Below are positions 25,431 to 33,282 of a stretch of 64,000 nucleotides of DNA, piece by piece. The translations under genes were made by a program, and so were the position numbers. Positions within the stretch are counted from its first letter, which is position 1; each line of letters begins with the position of its first letter. The notes below the pieces were generated by a model that saw only the letters and a program-made list of their open reading frames with translations, was not told the DNA's origin and did not search any database. This DNA comes from Sphingomonas xinjiangensis (GTDB lineage: Bacteria > Pseudomonadota > Alphaproteobacteria > Sphingomonadales > Sphingomonadaceae). The stretch is from assembly GCF_014199255.1 (NCBI RefSeq), contig NZ_JACIJF010000009.1:1-64000 (forward strand), read 5' to 3'.

Positions 25431-25624
25431 TGCGCGGGGCGCGGCCGCCGCTGCGGGACGGGTACGACCGGATAGGGCCGGTGCATCCTTACCTGGCGTT
25501 TGCCGGCGTACTGCTGCTCGATATGGTGATCTTGCTGGTGGTGCTAGGCGCACTTTCGGCGCTGGGTGACTCAATCGAGGACGCGCTCTGGCCTGGCGGG
25601 TTTGATATGATCCGGGGGCTTTAG
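25430..25624 (+). CDS. Small single-pass membrane protein
   Basis: The product is 64 aa. Its ATG overlaps the stop of the polyprenyl synthase gene by one base (TGATG), which favours translational coupling. A single transmembrane helix at about 22-46 (LAFAGVLLLDMVILLVVLGALSALG) is flanked by a basic N-terminus (MRGARPPLRDGYDR) and an acidic C-terminus. I recognise no family. The call rests on coupling, length and the membrane segment. It could help place the prenyl synthase at the membrane, which is speculation. Confidence 0.55.
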   Translation: MRGARPPLRDGYDRIGPVHPYLAFAGVLLLDMVILLVVLGALSALGDSIEDALWPGGFDMIRGL

Positions 25625-25660
25625 GCGGGTCGCCCCGGCCAAGGGGGATCACTATCGTTT

Positions 25661-25745
25661 CTTCGTCACCCCGCCTTGAGCCGGGGTCCCGCTGCCTCCC
25701 AGCGTCAGAAGAAGCGGGATCCCGGCTCAAGGCCAGGATGACGCG
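25661..25745. repeat. Intergenic palindromic repeat, CCTTGAGCCGGG type
   Basis: Two arms of about 35 bp are inverted copies: TTCGTCA, CGCCTTGAGCCGGG and TCCCGCT on the left, matched by AGCGGGATCCCGGCTCAAGG and TGACGCGAA on the right. A second copy with weaker arms lies at 32305-32393. Such units are common between genes in alphaproteobacteria. Here it separates the small membrane protein gene from the convergent acidic protein gene. Confidence 0.7.
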
Positions 25746-25775
25746 AAATGGTTTATTCGCCTTCCCGATGCCTTG

Positions 25776-25809
25776 CAGCTGGACCCCGGCCTTCGCCGGG
25801 GAACAGCTG
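25776..25809 (-). terminator. Hairpin downstream of the acidic protein gene
   Basis: A near-perfect inverted repeat consists of CAGCTG and CCCCGGC on the left, and GCCGGGG and CAGCTG on the right, around a 4-base CTTC loop. It lies 17 bp after the stop of the minus-strand acidic protein gene. It fits a factor-independent terminator stem, but no long T-run follows. Confidence 0.45.
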
Positions 25810-25826
25810 CTGGCGCTGGAAGTGCC

Positions 25827-26048
25827 TTATTCCTTTTCTTCGGTGTCCGCGTCTTCGTCGTCGTCGACGCCGAGCATGTCCTCTTCGTCAGTATCGAGCT
25901 GTTCCTCGATCGCTTCCACGATCAGGTCGAGCTGCTCGTAGCTGGCGGTGAACTCCATCGTCTCACCATCCTCGTCCTCGAGGTGGAGGACGTAGTCGCC
26001 TTCGGCGTCGGTGGTGATGGTGAACTGTGCAAGCGTGCGTGCGGCCAT
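25827..26048 (-). CDS. Small acidic protein of unknown function
   Basis: The product is 73 aa from the ATG at 26048 (MAARTLAQFTITTDAEGDYVLHLEDEDGE). It has an N-terminal beta-like half, then a helix (YEQLDLIVEAIEEQLD) and a highly acidic tail (DTDEEDMLGVDDDEDADTEEKE). It has no signal peptide. I do not recognise the family. The frame continues far upstream through hrpB antisense DNA, but the ATG at 26048 is followed by the only protein-like composition. It is divergent from hrpB, 60 bp away. The acidic tail suggests a nucleic-acid mimic or chaperone-like role, without proof. Confidence 0.65.
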   Translation of the reverse strand: MAARTLAQFTITTDAEGDYVLHLEDEDGETMEFTASYEQLDLIVEAIEEQLDTDEEDMLGVDDDEDADTEEKE

Positions 26049-26108
26049 GGTGTTTGCTCCTATCCTTCGATTGCGCCCAACACGGGTTCGCGCAATTGGT
26101 TGCGCACG

Positions 26109-28622
26109 ATGCGCGAGACTCTGCCAATCCATGCCGTGTTGCCGGTGTTGCTCGACGTTCTGCGGGACGCGTCGAACGCCGTGCTGGTGGCGCCGCCCGG
26201 GGCGGGCAAGACCACGGCGGTGGCCCCTGCCCTGTTGAACGAGCCCTGGTGCACGGGCGAGGTTCTGTTGCTGTCGCCGCGGCGCCTGGCGGCGCGCGCG
26301 GCGGGCGAGCGGATGGCGGCGCTGGCCGGCGAGGCGGTCGGACGCACCTTTGGCTATGCGACGCGAATGGATGCCAAGCGATCGGCGGCGACCCGCGTGA
26401 CGGTGGTGACCGAGGGCATCTTCGTGAACCGCATCCAGGCGGACCCGGAACTGGCCGGCGTGTCGGCGGTGCTGTTCGACGAAGTGCATGAGCGCAGCCT
26501 GGACAGCGACTTCGGGCTGGCGCTGGCGCTCGACGCACAAGCCGGGCTGCGGCCTGACCTGCGGCTGGTGGCGATGTCGGCGACGCTGGATGGGACGCGC
26601 TTTTCCGGGCTGATGGGCGATGCGCCGATGGTGGAAAGCGAGGGGCGGAGCTACCCGCTGACGCTGAAGCATGTCGGGCGCGCCGCCGAGGCCCGGATCG
26701 AGGATTCGGTCGCCACGGCGATCCGGGGGGCGCTGCGCGAGGAAGCGGGCGGCGTGCTGGCGTTCCTGCCGGGCGTGGCCGAGATCGAGCGGACGGCGGA
26801 GCGGCTGGAGATGCCTGCTGGCGCGGTACTGCACCGGCTGCACGGCAGCCTGGAGCCCGGCGCGCAGCGCGCGGCGATCGGGCCAGACCCGGAGGGTCGG
26901 CGAAAGGTGGTGCTGGCGACGTCGATCGCGGAGACGTCGCTGACGCTCGACGGCATCCGGGTGGTGATCGATTCGGGGCTGGCGCGGCGACCGCGCTACG
27001 ACCGGGCGGCGGGGATGACGCGGCTGGTGACCGAGCGTGCAAGCCAGGCGTCGGTGACGCAGCGCGCGGGGCGTGCGGCGCGGCAAGGGCCCGGCGTCGC
27101 CTATCGTTTGTGGGAAGAGGCCGCGACGGCGGGGCTGCCGCGCTTCGACTCGCCGGAGATATTGGAAGCCGATCTGTCGGCGCTGACGCTCGACTGCGCG
27201 TTGTGGGGGGTCAGCGATCCGCGGCAGCTGGCTTGGCTCGATCCGCCGCCCGAAGCGGCGGTGGCGGAGGCGCGGGCGCGGCTGGGGGTGCTGGAGGCGC
27301 TGGACGGCGACGGGCGGCCGACCGAGCACGGCAAGGCGATCGCACGCATGCCGCTGCCCCCTCGCCTAGGGCACATGCTGGTGCGCGCGGGCGAGATGGG
27401 GCTCGCGCGGACCGCGGCGCAGGTGGCGGTGCTGCTGGGGGAGCGTGGGCTGGGCGGGAACGAGCCCGATCTGGAGCTGCGCCTGCGGCGCTGGCGCAGC
27501 GAGCGGGGGCAGCGGGCCGAGAATGCGCGGCGGCTGGCGGAGCGGTGGTCTAAACTCCCTCTCCCGTCTGAAGGGAGGACGGGGGGAAGGGGGATGGACC
27601 CGAAGCGTGCCGCCCTGCCCCTCTCCCAACCCTCTCCACAGGGGGGAGAGGGGTTTGCGGTGGCGATCTGCATTGCCCTGGCCTTTCCCGACCGCGTGGC
27701 GAAGCGGCGTGATGGATCGGGCGAGACCTGGGCCTCGGTGGGCGGACGTGGGTTCAAGCTGGATCCGACCTCGTCGCTGGCGCGGGCGGAGTGGCTGGCG
27801 GTGGCGGAGACGCAGGGCATGGCGTCAGGCGCGCGTATCCTGTCGGCGGTGGAGATCGATACTGCGCAGGTGGAGGCGCTGTTCGGAGAGCGAATCGAAA
27901 CACGACGACGCGTGCGCTTCGATCCCGTGACCGGACGGACCGAGGCCGTGCGAGCGCGGCGGCTGGGGGCGATCCGGCTGTCGGGCGGTCCCGATTCGGC
28001 AGCCGATCCAGGCGAGATCGCGGCGGCATTGCTGGAGGGCGTGCGTGCGCACGGGCTGGACCTGCTGCCCTGGTCGGAGACGGCGCAGGCGCTGCGGACG
28101 CGGGCGACTTATGGCGGCTATGCCGCGCTGTCGGACGAAGCGCTGGTCGAGCGTCTGGACGAATGGCTGCCGCCGCTGCTCGCGGGCAAGCGGCGGCTGG
28201 ATGCCGTGGCGGCGGAGGGACTGACCCAGGCGCTGCAGAACCTGCTCGGCTGGGAGGGGCAGCGGACGCTCGACCGCCTGGCGCCTCCTCGCTTCGAAAC
28301 CCCGGCAGGATCGAGCCACGCGATTGATTATGCGGCCGAAGGCGGGCCACGAGTGGAGTTGCGGGTGCAGTCGCTGTTCGGGCTGGCCGAGCATCCGACG
28401 ATCGGCGAAGGGGTGCCGCTGGTGCTCAGCCTCACATCGCCGGCCGGGCGGCCGATTCAGACGACCAAGGACTTGCCCGGCTTTTGGGCAGGGAGCTGGG
28501 CCGCGGTCGCCAAGGAGATGCGCGGGCGTTATCCGCGCCATCCCTGGCCCGACGACCCCGCCAATGCGTCGGCGACGCTGCGCACGAAAAATGCGGATGC
28601 AAGACGCGCCGCCGCGCGTTAG
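26109..28622 (+). CDS. hrpB: ATP-dependent helicase HrpB, with in-frame repeat insertion
   Basis: The product is 837 aa from the ATG at 26109. DEAH-family features are Walker A APPGAGKT at 28-35, DEVH at 124-127, the SAT motif MSATLD, and motif VI ending QRAGRAARQGPGVAYRLW. A C-terminal HrpB domain ends near WPDDPANA. Family members are DExH helicases of uncertain substrate, thought to act on RNA. Residues about 481-516 (KLPLPSEGRTGG through QPSPQGGEG) interrupt an otherwise normal alignment between AENARRLAERW and AVAICIALAFPDRVAKRRDG. This segment is encoded by a palindromic repeat. No clear Shine-Dalgarno precedes the start. Confidence 0.92.
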   Translation: MRETLPIHAVLPVLLDVLRDASNAVLVAPPGAGKTTAVAPALLNEPWCTGEVLLLSPRRLAARAAGERMAALAGEAVGRTFGYATRMDAKRSAATRVTVVTEGIFVNRIQADPELAGVSAVLFDEVHERSLDSDFGLALALDAQAGLRPDLRLVAMSATLDGTRFSGLMGDAPMVESEGRSYPLTLKHVGRAAEARIEDSVATAIRGALREEAGGVLAFLPGVAEIERTAERLEMPAGAVLHRLHGSLEPGAQRAAIGPDPEGRRKVVLATSIAETSLTLDGIRVVIDSGLARRPRYDRAAGMTRLVTERASQASVTQRAGRAARQGPGVAYRLWEEAATAGLPRFDSPEILEADLSALTLDCALWGVSDPRQLAWLDPPPEAAVAEARARLGVLEALDGDGRPTEHGKAIARMPLPPRLGHMLVRAGEMGLARTAAQVAVLLGERGLGGNEPDLELRLRRWRSERGQRAENARRLAERWSKLPLPSEGRTGGRGMDPKRAALPLSQPSPQGGEGFAVAICIALAFPDRVAKRRDGSGETWASVGGRGFKLDPTSSLARAEWLAVAETQGMASGARILSAVEIDTAQVEALFGERIETRRRVRFDPVTGRTEAVRARRLGAIRLSGGPDSAADPGEIAAALLEGVRAHGLDLLPWSETAQALRTRATYGGYAALSDEALVERLDEWLPPLLAGKRRLDAVAAEGLTQALQNLLGWEGQRTLDRLAPPRFETPAGSSHAIDYAAEGGPRVELRVQSLFGLAEHPTIGEGVPLVLSLTSPAGRPIQTTKDLPGFWAGSWAAVAKEMRGRYPRHPWPDDPANASATLRTKNADARRAAAR
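27552..27658. repeat. Palindromic repeat inside hrpB, in frame
   Basis: The segment has the arms CTCCCTCTCCCGTCTGAAGG at the left and CCCTCTCCACAGGGGGGAGA at the right. Their C-rich and G-rich halves pair with each other. It resembles the CCCTCTCC units at 8765-8928 more than the TAAATCC family. It adds about 36 codons to hrpB with no stop or frameshift. The insert falls between conserved helicase segments, so the protein may tolerate it as a surface loop. Confidence 0.7.
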
Positions 28623-28649
28623 AGCAGGTGCGATTATCGGAGGCCTGAC

Positions 28650-28931
28650 GTGAAGACCGCTCGTATTTTCCAGCGTCCCAAGAACTCGATGCAGTCGGGA
28701 CGCTCGCGCCTGGACGTTTGGATGCTCGAAATGGAGCCGACCAAGGCCGAGGAAGCCGACCCGCTTACGGGCTGGAATGGCGGCGGTGACGTGTCCAACC
28801 AGGTCCGCATCACCTTCCCCACGCTGGAGGCGGCGAAAGCCCATGCCGAGCGCGAAGGCTATGCGTACCATGTCGTGCCGGCACCCGAGCGGAAGCTGAA
28901 GTTGCAGGCATACGCGGACAATTTCCGGTAA
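28650..28931 (+). CDS. NDUFS4-like complex I accessory subunit (ETC_C1 family)
   Basis: The product is 93 aa with a GTG start at 28650 preceded by CGGAGG. It matches the PF04800 family of the NADH dehydrogenase 18-kDa subunit: ARIFQRPKNSMQSGRSRLDVWMLEM, PLTGWNGGGDVSNQVRITFPTLEAAKAHAEREGYAY. This NDUFS4 homologue is found in alphaproteobacteria and mitochondria and stabilises complex I. It is encoded alone, away from the nuo operon, 27 bp after hrpB. Confidence 0.92.
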   Translation: MKTARIFQRPKNSMQSGRSRLDVWMLEMEPTKAEEADPLTGWNGGGDVSNQVRITFPTLEAAKAHAEREGYAYHVVPAPERKLKLQAYADNFR

Positions 28932-28936
28932 CTCGA

Positions 28937-29061
28937 CCCTCCTCCGCAGGGGGAGGTGGCACACGCAGGCGCGACGGCGGGTATCGCGCTATCGAGAGCG
29001 GAATACCCTCCACCACTCGCTCGCGCGAGCGGTCCCCCTCCCCCTCCGGGAGAGGTTCTAA
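28937..29061. repeat. Palindromic element ending at the NUDIX stop codon
   Basis: The left hairpin is CCTCCTCCGCAGGGGGAGG. The right half starts CCCTCCACCA, contains a CTCGCTCGCGCGAGCG hairpin, then GGTCCCCCTCCCCCT, and ends GGGAGAGGTTCTAAG. The right half has the same layout as the copies in imuB, truB and beside uvsE. The terminal CTA is the stop codon (TAG, 29058-29060) of the convergent NUDIX gene. Confidence 0.75.
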
Positions 29062-29585
29062 GAACGCTTCAGCAGGTCGCTTGCGAGGAGCAGGAGCATC
29101 TTGACGTCCATGCCGAAGCCCTCGGCGCGCTTTTGCGCCACGAATGCGGTGATGTCGGCCATGGGAACGCGGTGGACGTTGATGTCCTCTTCGGCGACGC
29201 CTCCGCCTTCGCCGATCTTGGTCAGCCCGGTAGCGCGGACGAGGTAGAAGCTTTCGCTGACCATGCCGGGCGAGGCGTAGAATTCCCCCAGATTCTCGAC
29301 CGCCGCGCAGGTATAGCCGGTTTCCTCCTCCAGCTCGCGGCGCGCGGCGCTTTCCACCGTGTCGGTATCGTGTTCGTCGCCGATCAGGCCAGCGGGGAGC
29401 TCCAGGCAGCGCCTGCCGAGCGGCACGCGATATTGGTCAACCAGCAGGACGTGACCGTCATCGTCAATCGCGACGATCACCGTCGCCTTGATGCCGCGCG
29501 CGCGGGAGACGAACTCCCATTTGCCCTGGCGCTTGGCCTGAATCCACTTGCCTTCCCAGGCGATTTCGATGGGCTCTTCGCTCAT
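29058..29585 (-). CDS. ADP-ribose pyrophosphatase-type NUDIX hydrolase
   Basis: The product is 175 aa from the ATG at 29585. The NUDIX box runs from GLIGDEHDTDTVESAARRELEEETGYT at about 90-116, with the REEEE-type core RRELEEETG. The segment VLLVDQYRVPLGRRCLELPAG before it is typical of ADP-ribose pyrophosphatases. Its ATG overlaps the stop of the upstream TPM gene by 4 bp, so it is the last gene of the lemA operon. The stop codon is part of the right end of a palindromic element. Confidence 0.87.
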   Translation of the reverse strand: MSEEPIEIAWEGKWIQAKRQGKWEFVSRARGIKATVIVAIDDDGHVLLVDQYRVPLGRRCLELPAGLIGDEHDTDTVESAARRELEEETGYTCAAVENLGEFYASPGMVSESFYLVRATGLTKIGEGGGVAEEDINVHRVPMADITAFVAQKRAEGFGMDVKMLLLLASDLLKRS

Positions 29586-30250
29586 AGCTCGATCAATCGA
29601 TCCGGCAGTTCGTTGGTGTCGCCTTCGCTGCGCGGGAAATGTTGCGTAAGAATGGCGCCAATCTGCGCCACGGCTTGCGCCATGCCGTCGCCGGGCCGGC
29701 CATCCTTTACGTCCGCGATCAGCGCCGCCATCGCGTCTCCCCACACGTCAGGGGCGACGCGCGAGTGGATGGCTTCATCGGCGATGATCTCGGCGCGGTG
29801 CTCGGCGAGGCTGAGGTAGAGGAGCACGCCGGTCGACGCCTTGGTGCGCTTTTCAGCAGCGGTGCGGAACAGCTTCATCGCGGCGCGGTGAACGCGGCGG
29901 GCCTTGGTGGCCCCGGGGGTCAGCGCCATACGCACCGGGTCGAGCGCGAGCAGGACACGCGCCACCAGGAAGGTGACCGCCATCAACAGCAGCGCGAAGG
30001 TCAAGTACCAACGCGGCGGCGTTTCCGACCACGCATCGATCAAGCGGGCGTGGAGCCACTCGACGGGCATGGGCATCCAGGCAAGCAACGCCAGGACGAG
30101 CAGCATGGCCAGCACCGTCCAGTGCAGCGCAACGTCGTGATACGCGTCCGAGCGGCCCGCGACGACCGTGACGATCTCGCCATCGGTGGCCAATTCCGCC
30201 TGGGTGACTGCGGCGGTAACGCGGTCATGATCCGCCTTGCTGAGCCGCAT
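29582..30250 (-). CDS. TPM-domain membrane protein
   Basis: The product is 222 aa from the ATG at 30250. It starts MRLSKADHDRVTAAVTQAELATDGEIVTVVAGRSDAYHDV, which matches the N-terminus of small TPM (YgcG-related) proteins. Two hydrophobic helices near 42-60 and 80-103 place it in the inner membrane. A C-terminal soluble part (VLLYLSLAEHRAEIIADEAIHSRV) is typical of the family. The gap to the upstream TPM gene is 2 bp and the NUDIX gene overlaps its end by 4 bp. TPM proteins often accompany LemA, but their function is not settled. Confidence 0.82.
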   Translation of the reverse strand: MRLSKADHDRVTAAVTQAELATDGEIVTVVAGRSDAYHDVALHWTVLAMLLVLALLAWMPMPVEWLHARLIDAWSETPPRWYLTFALLLMAVTFLVARVLLALDPVRMALTPGATKARRVHRAAMKLFRTAAEKRTKASTGVLLYLSLAEHRAEIIADEAIHSRVAPDVWGDAMAALIADVKDGRPGDGMAQAVAQIGAILTQHFPRSEGDTNELPDRLIEL

Positions 30251-30252
30251 CG

Positions 30253-31095
30253 TCACCAACTCCCCGAGGCGCCGCCGCCCCCGAATGATCCACCGCCGCC
30301 GCCGAAGCCGCCGCCTCCGCCGCCGCCACCCCAGCCGCCGCCACCGCCCCAGCCGGAACCGCCGCCACGACCGCCGCGGCTCATTTCGTCGGCGATGCTC
30401 CACAGGATGATCGGCAGCGCGCCGCCGCCGTTGCCGCGATAGCGCCGGGCGCCGCCGCGGCCACGCCGACCGCCGAACAGCATCGGCAAAATGACAAAGG
30501 CAAGGATCACGCCCCAGAAGATCAGGCCGACGGGAATGCCTCCACTTTGCGCCTTGCGGGCGCGGGGCTGCGCCTTTTGCGCGGCCTGCTGCGCCCGCTG
30601 CTCGGCGGCTTCGAGCGGCAGCTTCATCTGCTCGCCGACCGCGAGCGCGCCGGCGACCACGCCGCCGCCCATGTCACCAGCCTTGAAGCGCGGAATGATC
30701 GTATCGTTGACGATCGCGCTCGACAGCGCGTCGGTCATGATCGGTTCGAGGCCATAGCCCACCTCGATCCGCACCTTGCGTTCGGTCGGCGCGACGATCA
30801 GCAGGATGCCGTTATTCGCCTCCGACTGGCCGATCTTCCAGGCGCGGCCGAGCCGATAGCCATAATCGGCAATGTCATAGCCACCCAGATCAGGAATCGT
30901 CGCGACGACGAACTGGCGGGTGGAGGCCTGCTCGACCTGCTGCGAAATCTGCGTGATCTGCGCCTCCTGCTCGGGCGAGAGCAGGTTGGCGGCGTCGACC
31001 ACGCGGCCCGACAGCTTGGGAAAGCTCTGCGCCTGCGCCGCGAGCGGCAGCAGGAGCAGGCTGAGGACGAACGCTAGCGCGCGTTGGATGGTCAC
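30253..31095 (-). CDS. TPM-domain exported protein with glycine-rich tail
   Basis: The product is 280 aa from a GTG at 31095 with an AGGGA ribosome site. It has a signal peptide (MTIQRALAFVLSLLLLPLAAQAQ) and a TPM domain (SGRVVDAANLLSPEQEAQITQ, ending in DMGGGVVAGALAVGEQMK). A transmembrane helix near 190-210 and a Gly/Trp/Ser tail (GGGSFGGGGASGSW) close the protein. This is the standard YgcG layout. It is second in the lemA-TPM-TPM-NUDIX operon, and LemA and TPM proteins probably work together at the envelope. Confidence 0.88.
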   Translation of the reverse strand: MTIQRALAFVLSLLLLPLAAQAQSFPKLSGRVVDAANLLSPEQEAQITQISQQVEQASTRQFVVATIPDLGGYDIADYGYRLGRAWKIGQSEANNGILLIVAPTERKVRIEVGYGLEPIMTDALSSAIVNDTIIPRFKAGDMGGGVVAGALAVGEQMKLPLEAAEQRAQQAAQKAQPRARKAQSGGIPVGLIFWGVILAFVILPMLFGGRRGRGGARRYRGNGGGALPIILWSIADEMSRGGRGGGSGWGGGGGWGGGGGGGGFGGGGGSFGGGGASGSW

Positions 31096-31120
31096 GCTGT
31101 TTCCCTGGATCCTGAACGGA

Positions 31121-31702
31121 TCAGTTTGTGTTCCCGAAATCGACCGTCGGCGCCTTGTCCGCACCGGCCTGCGCCTGGAACGGCGTCATCGGCTTCGCGC
31201 CGTAGAAGATCTTGGCCCCGACCGCGTCGGGGAAGGTGCGGATGCGGGTGTTATAGGCCTGCACCGCGCCGTTATAATCGCGGATCGAGATCGCGATGCG
31301 GTTCTCGGTGCCTTCCAGCTGCGACATCAGCGTAGTGAAATTGCCCTGGCTCTGGAGCTGCGGATAGGCCTCCTGCATGCGCTGGAGCGACAGAGTCAGC
31401 CCGTTCTGCGCCTGGTTGAACGCCGACATCTTGGCCGAATCGGTCAGGTCGTCGCCGGTCACCTGGACCTGCGTCGCGCGGGCGCGGGCGCTCACCACGT
31501 CGTTGAGGATCTTGCCCTCCGAGCCGGCGGCGCCCTTCACGGTTGCGACCAGATTAGGAATCAGGTCGGCGCGGCGCTGATAATTGGTCTGGACGTCGGC
31601 CCACTTCGCCTTGGCTTCTTCCTCGGCAGTGGGAACGCTGTTGAGGCCGCAGCCCGCCAGCAAGATGGCGGGGACGAGCGCGGTCGCAGCACGAAACTTC
31701 AT
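31121..31702 (-). CDS. lemA: LemA family lipoprotein
   Basis: The product is 193 aa. The signal ends in lipobox ILLAGC (Cys18), and the rest is the helical LemA domain: RRADLIPNLVATVKGAAGSEGKILNDVVSARARA near 43-76, then AYPQLQSQGNF and the family-typical ENRIAISIRDYNGAVQAYNTRIRTFP. It is the first gene of a minus-strand operon with two TPM proteins and a NUDIX hydrolase. The gap to the next gene is 25 bp. The function of LemA is poorly known. Confidence 0.92.
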   Translation of the reverse strand: MKFRAATALVPAILLAGCGLNSVPTAEEEAKAKWADVQTNYQRRADLIPNLVATVKGAAGSEGKILNDVVSARARATQVQVTGDDLTDSAKMSAFNQAQNGLTLSLQRMQEAYPQLQSQGNFTTLMSQLEGTENRIAISIRDYNGAVQAYNTRIRTFPDAVGAKIFYGAKPMTPFQAQAGADKAPTVDFGNTN

Positions 31703-31826
31703 CGGGAATGATCCTCCAAACCCAGTTGAGGCCCTGATATGGCCGCAGGTGTCTTATACGGCAAGAACACTGGAGCCCGAAAGCGAAATCGGACATGGAA
31801 CGAACCGCACGGCATTGGACGGAGAA

Positions 31827-32294
31827 ATGGACGGCATGTGGAAGGAGTTCCGAACCTTCATCGCGCGCGGCAACGTGCTCGAGCTGGCGGTGGGCGTCAT
31901 CATCGGCGCGGCGTTCAGCACGATCACCAAATCGCTGACCGACGACCTGATCATGCCGGTGGTCGGATGGCTGTTCGGCGGGTTCGATTTTTCAAGCTAC
32001 TTCATCCGCCTGGGACCCATCCCGGCGAGCTATGCCGGCTCGCCGGACAATTATGCGGCGCTGAAGGCCGCGGGCGTGCCGCTGTTCGGATTCGGCCAAT
32101 TCATCACAGTGGTGATCAACTTCCTGATCCTGGCCTTCATGGTGTTCCTGCTGGTGCGCGCAGTGAACCGGGCAATTCATGTGGTCGAGCATGAGAAGAA
32201 GACCGGCCAGGCGGTGCCTGCGCCCGAGCCGGAGGATGTGAAGCTGTTGCGCGAGATCCGGGACGAATTGAAGCGGCGGAACGAGGGGGCTTAG
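31827..32294 (+). CDS. mscL: Large-conductance mechanosensitive channel
   Basis: The product is 155 aa from the ATG at 31827. The ATG at 31836 (MWKEF) matches the family start better and has GGAG at a long spacing, so either is possible. The family core is EFRTFIARGNVLELAVGVIIGAAFSTITKSLTDDLIMPVVGWLFGG with the first helix, and a second helix VVINFLILAFMVFLLVRAVN. A short charged tail (LLREIRDELKRR) forms the cytoplasmic bundle. The channel releases solutes on osmotic downshift. Confidence 0.94.
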   Translation: MDGMWKEFRTFIARGNVLELAVGVIIGAAFSTITKSLTDDLIMPVVGWLFGGFDFSSYFIRLGPIPASYAGSPDNYAALKAAGVPLFGFGQFITVVINFLILAFMVFLLVRAVNRAIHVVEHEKKTGQAVPAPEPEDVKLLREIRDELKRRNEGA

Positions 32295-32304
32295 GCTGTC
32301 GCTT

Positions 32305-32393
32305 GCTCCGTCGTCCCGACCTTGAGCCGAAATCCCCCTTCTTCTTCTTCTATCGGGTCAAGGCGCGGGACCCCGGCTCAAGGCCGGGTTGAA
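32305..32393. repeat. Degenerate intergenic palindromic repeat, CCTTGAGCC type
   Basis: The left part CGTCCCGACCTTGAGCCG and right part CCCCGGCTCAAGGCCGGG are inverted copies, with a poor TTCTTCTTCTTC loop. It is the same family as the unit at 25661-25745. It fills the gap between mscL and the convergent Rrf2 gene. Confidence 0.65.
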
Positions 32394-32413
32394 GGAAAAT
32401 AGCAGGCTTCCGC

Positions 32414-32842
32414 TTACGCCGCGGCGAGCACCGTCGCGGTGGCGTCGACCAAGCTGGTGCCGTCCAGGATGCGCGCGGTTTCGTCACGCACGCGCGACAT
32501 GGCGAGGCGAATCGCGCAGGTCGCCTCATCCTTACAATCGTTGCACGGGCGATAGGCGGTGCGGCTGACGCAGGGAACCAGTGCCAGTGGCCCCTCGATC
32601 ACCCGGATGATCTCGCCCAGCGAGATGAGATGCGGCGCGCGCGCAAGACGATAGCCGCCCATCTTGCCGCGAGTCGACAACAGGAAGCCGGCGTCGCGCA
32701 GATCGGCCAGAATCAATTCCAGGAACTTGCGCGGCACGTTCGCCTCCGTCGCGATGCGGTTCATCGCCGTGGGCACGGTTGCAGGCTGCCCGGCAAGGAA
32801 AAGCATCGCGCGAAGCGCGTAGCGAGAACGCTGCGTCAACAT
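32414..32842 (-). CDS. Rrf2-family transcriptional regulator, probable Fe-S type
   Basis: The product is 142 aa from the ATG at 32842 with an ideal GGAGGTG ribosome site. The winged-helix start MLTQRSRYALRAMLFLAGQP and the segment RGKMGGYRLAR are typical of Rrf2 proteins. Cysteines in CVSRTAYRPCNDCKDEATC give the ligand pattern for an iron-sulphur cluster, as in IscR, NsrR and RirA. It therefore probably senses iron, nitric oxide or redox state. Which of these it does cannot be told from the sequence. It stands alone, upstream of and divergent from the tmRNA gene. Confidence 0.87.
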   Translation of the reverse strand: MLTQRSRYALRAMLFLAGQPATVPTAMNRIATEANVPRKFLELILADLRDAGFLLSTRGKMGGYRLARAPHLISLGEIIRVIEGPLALVPCVSRTAYRPCNDCKDEATCAIRLAMSRVRDETARILDGTSLVDATATVLAAA

Positions 32843-32955
32843 GATGCACCTCCCATGCCAATCCAAGTCAAGCGTGTGAAGTGGCATAACCGCTCACAGC
32901 TGGCCTTTTCATGAACCGATCGAGCCCCTATATGCATTCGTGCCGGGCTTGCTCG

Positions 32956-33205
32956 GCTATGGGGATAAACGAAGGCGTGCAATAGACGCAGCGGACCCGG
33001 GGGCGGTACCCGGCGGCTCCACCATAATCCTCGCGAAAGCGGGGCTCATGATGGGGCCGAACTAGGATCGACGTGTGTTGAAAAGCGCTATCTATCTCTC
33101 AGCGTGGGCCACTGTGACGGTCTGAAACACAAGTGCCAACGATAACGAAGCACTCGCTATTGCGGCCTAACCCCACGGCTTAACGGCCTAAGGTTAGACT
33201 AAAAT
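32956..33205 (+). ncRNA. ssrA: tmRNA, permuted two-piece alphaproteobacterial form
   Basis: The acceptor piece comes first and ends CGGCTCCACCA at 33024. A spacer of about 28 nt follows, then the coding piece begins GGGGCCGA at 33053. The acceptor stem pairs GGGGCCG with CGGCTCC, the T-stem is CCGGG/CCCGG, and the helix joining the pieces pairs CGTGTGTTG (33072-33080) with CAATAGACG (32980-32988). The tag frame is 33135-33170, encoding ANDNEALAIAA and a TAA stop. A CTAACC/GGTTAG hairpin encloses the stop. The outer ends are estimated to within about 10 nt. It rescues stalled ribosomes with SmpB. Confidence 0.9.
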
Positions 33206-33218
33206 GCGCGGTTGGACC

Positions 33219-33274
33219 GCACCGGGCAACAGAAGCGGATTCCAGCGGTTTGGGGAGCACCGGGCAACAGAAGC
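33219..33274. repeat. Two 18-bp direct repeats downstream of tmRNA
   Basis: GCACCGGGCAACAGAAGC occurs exactly twice, at 33219-33236 and 33257-33274, 38 bp apart start to start. It lies just after the tmRNA gene. No gene covers it. The repeat could be a leftover from a duplication or from integration at the tmRNA site. Confidence 0.6.
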
Positions 33275-33282
33275 TCCCTACT

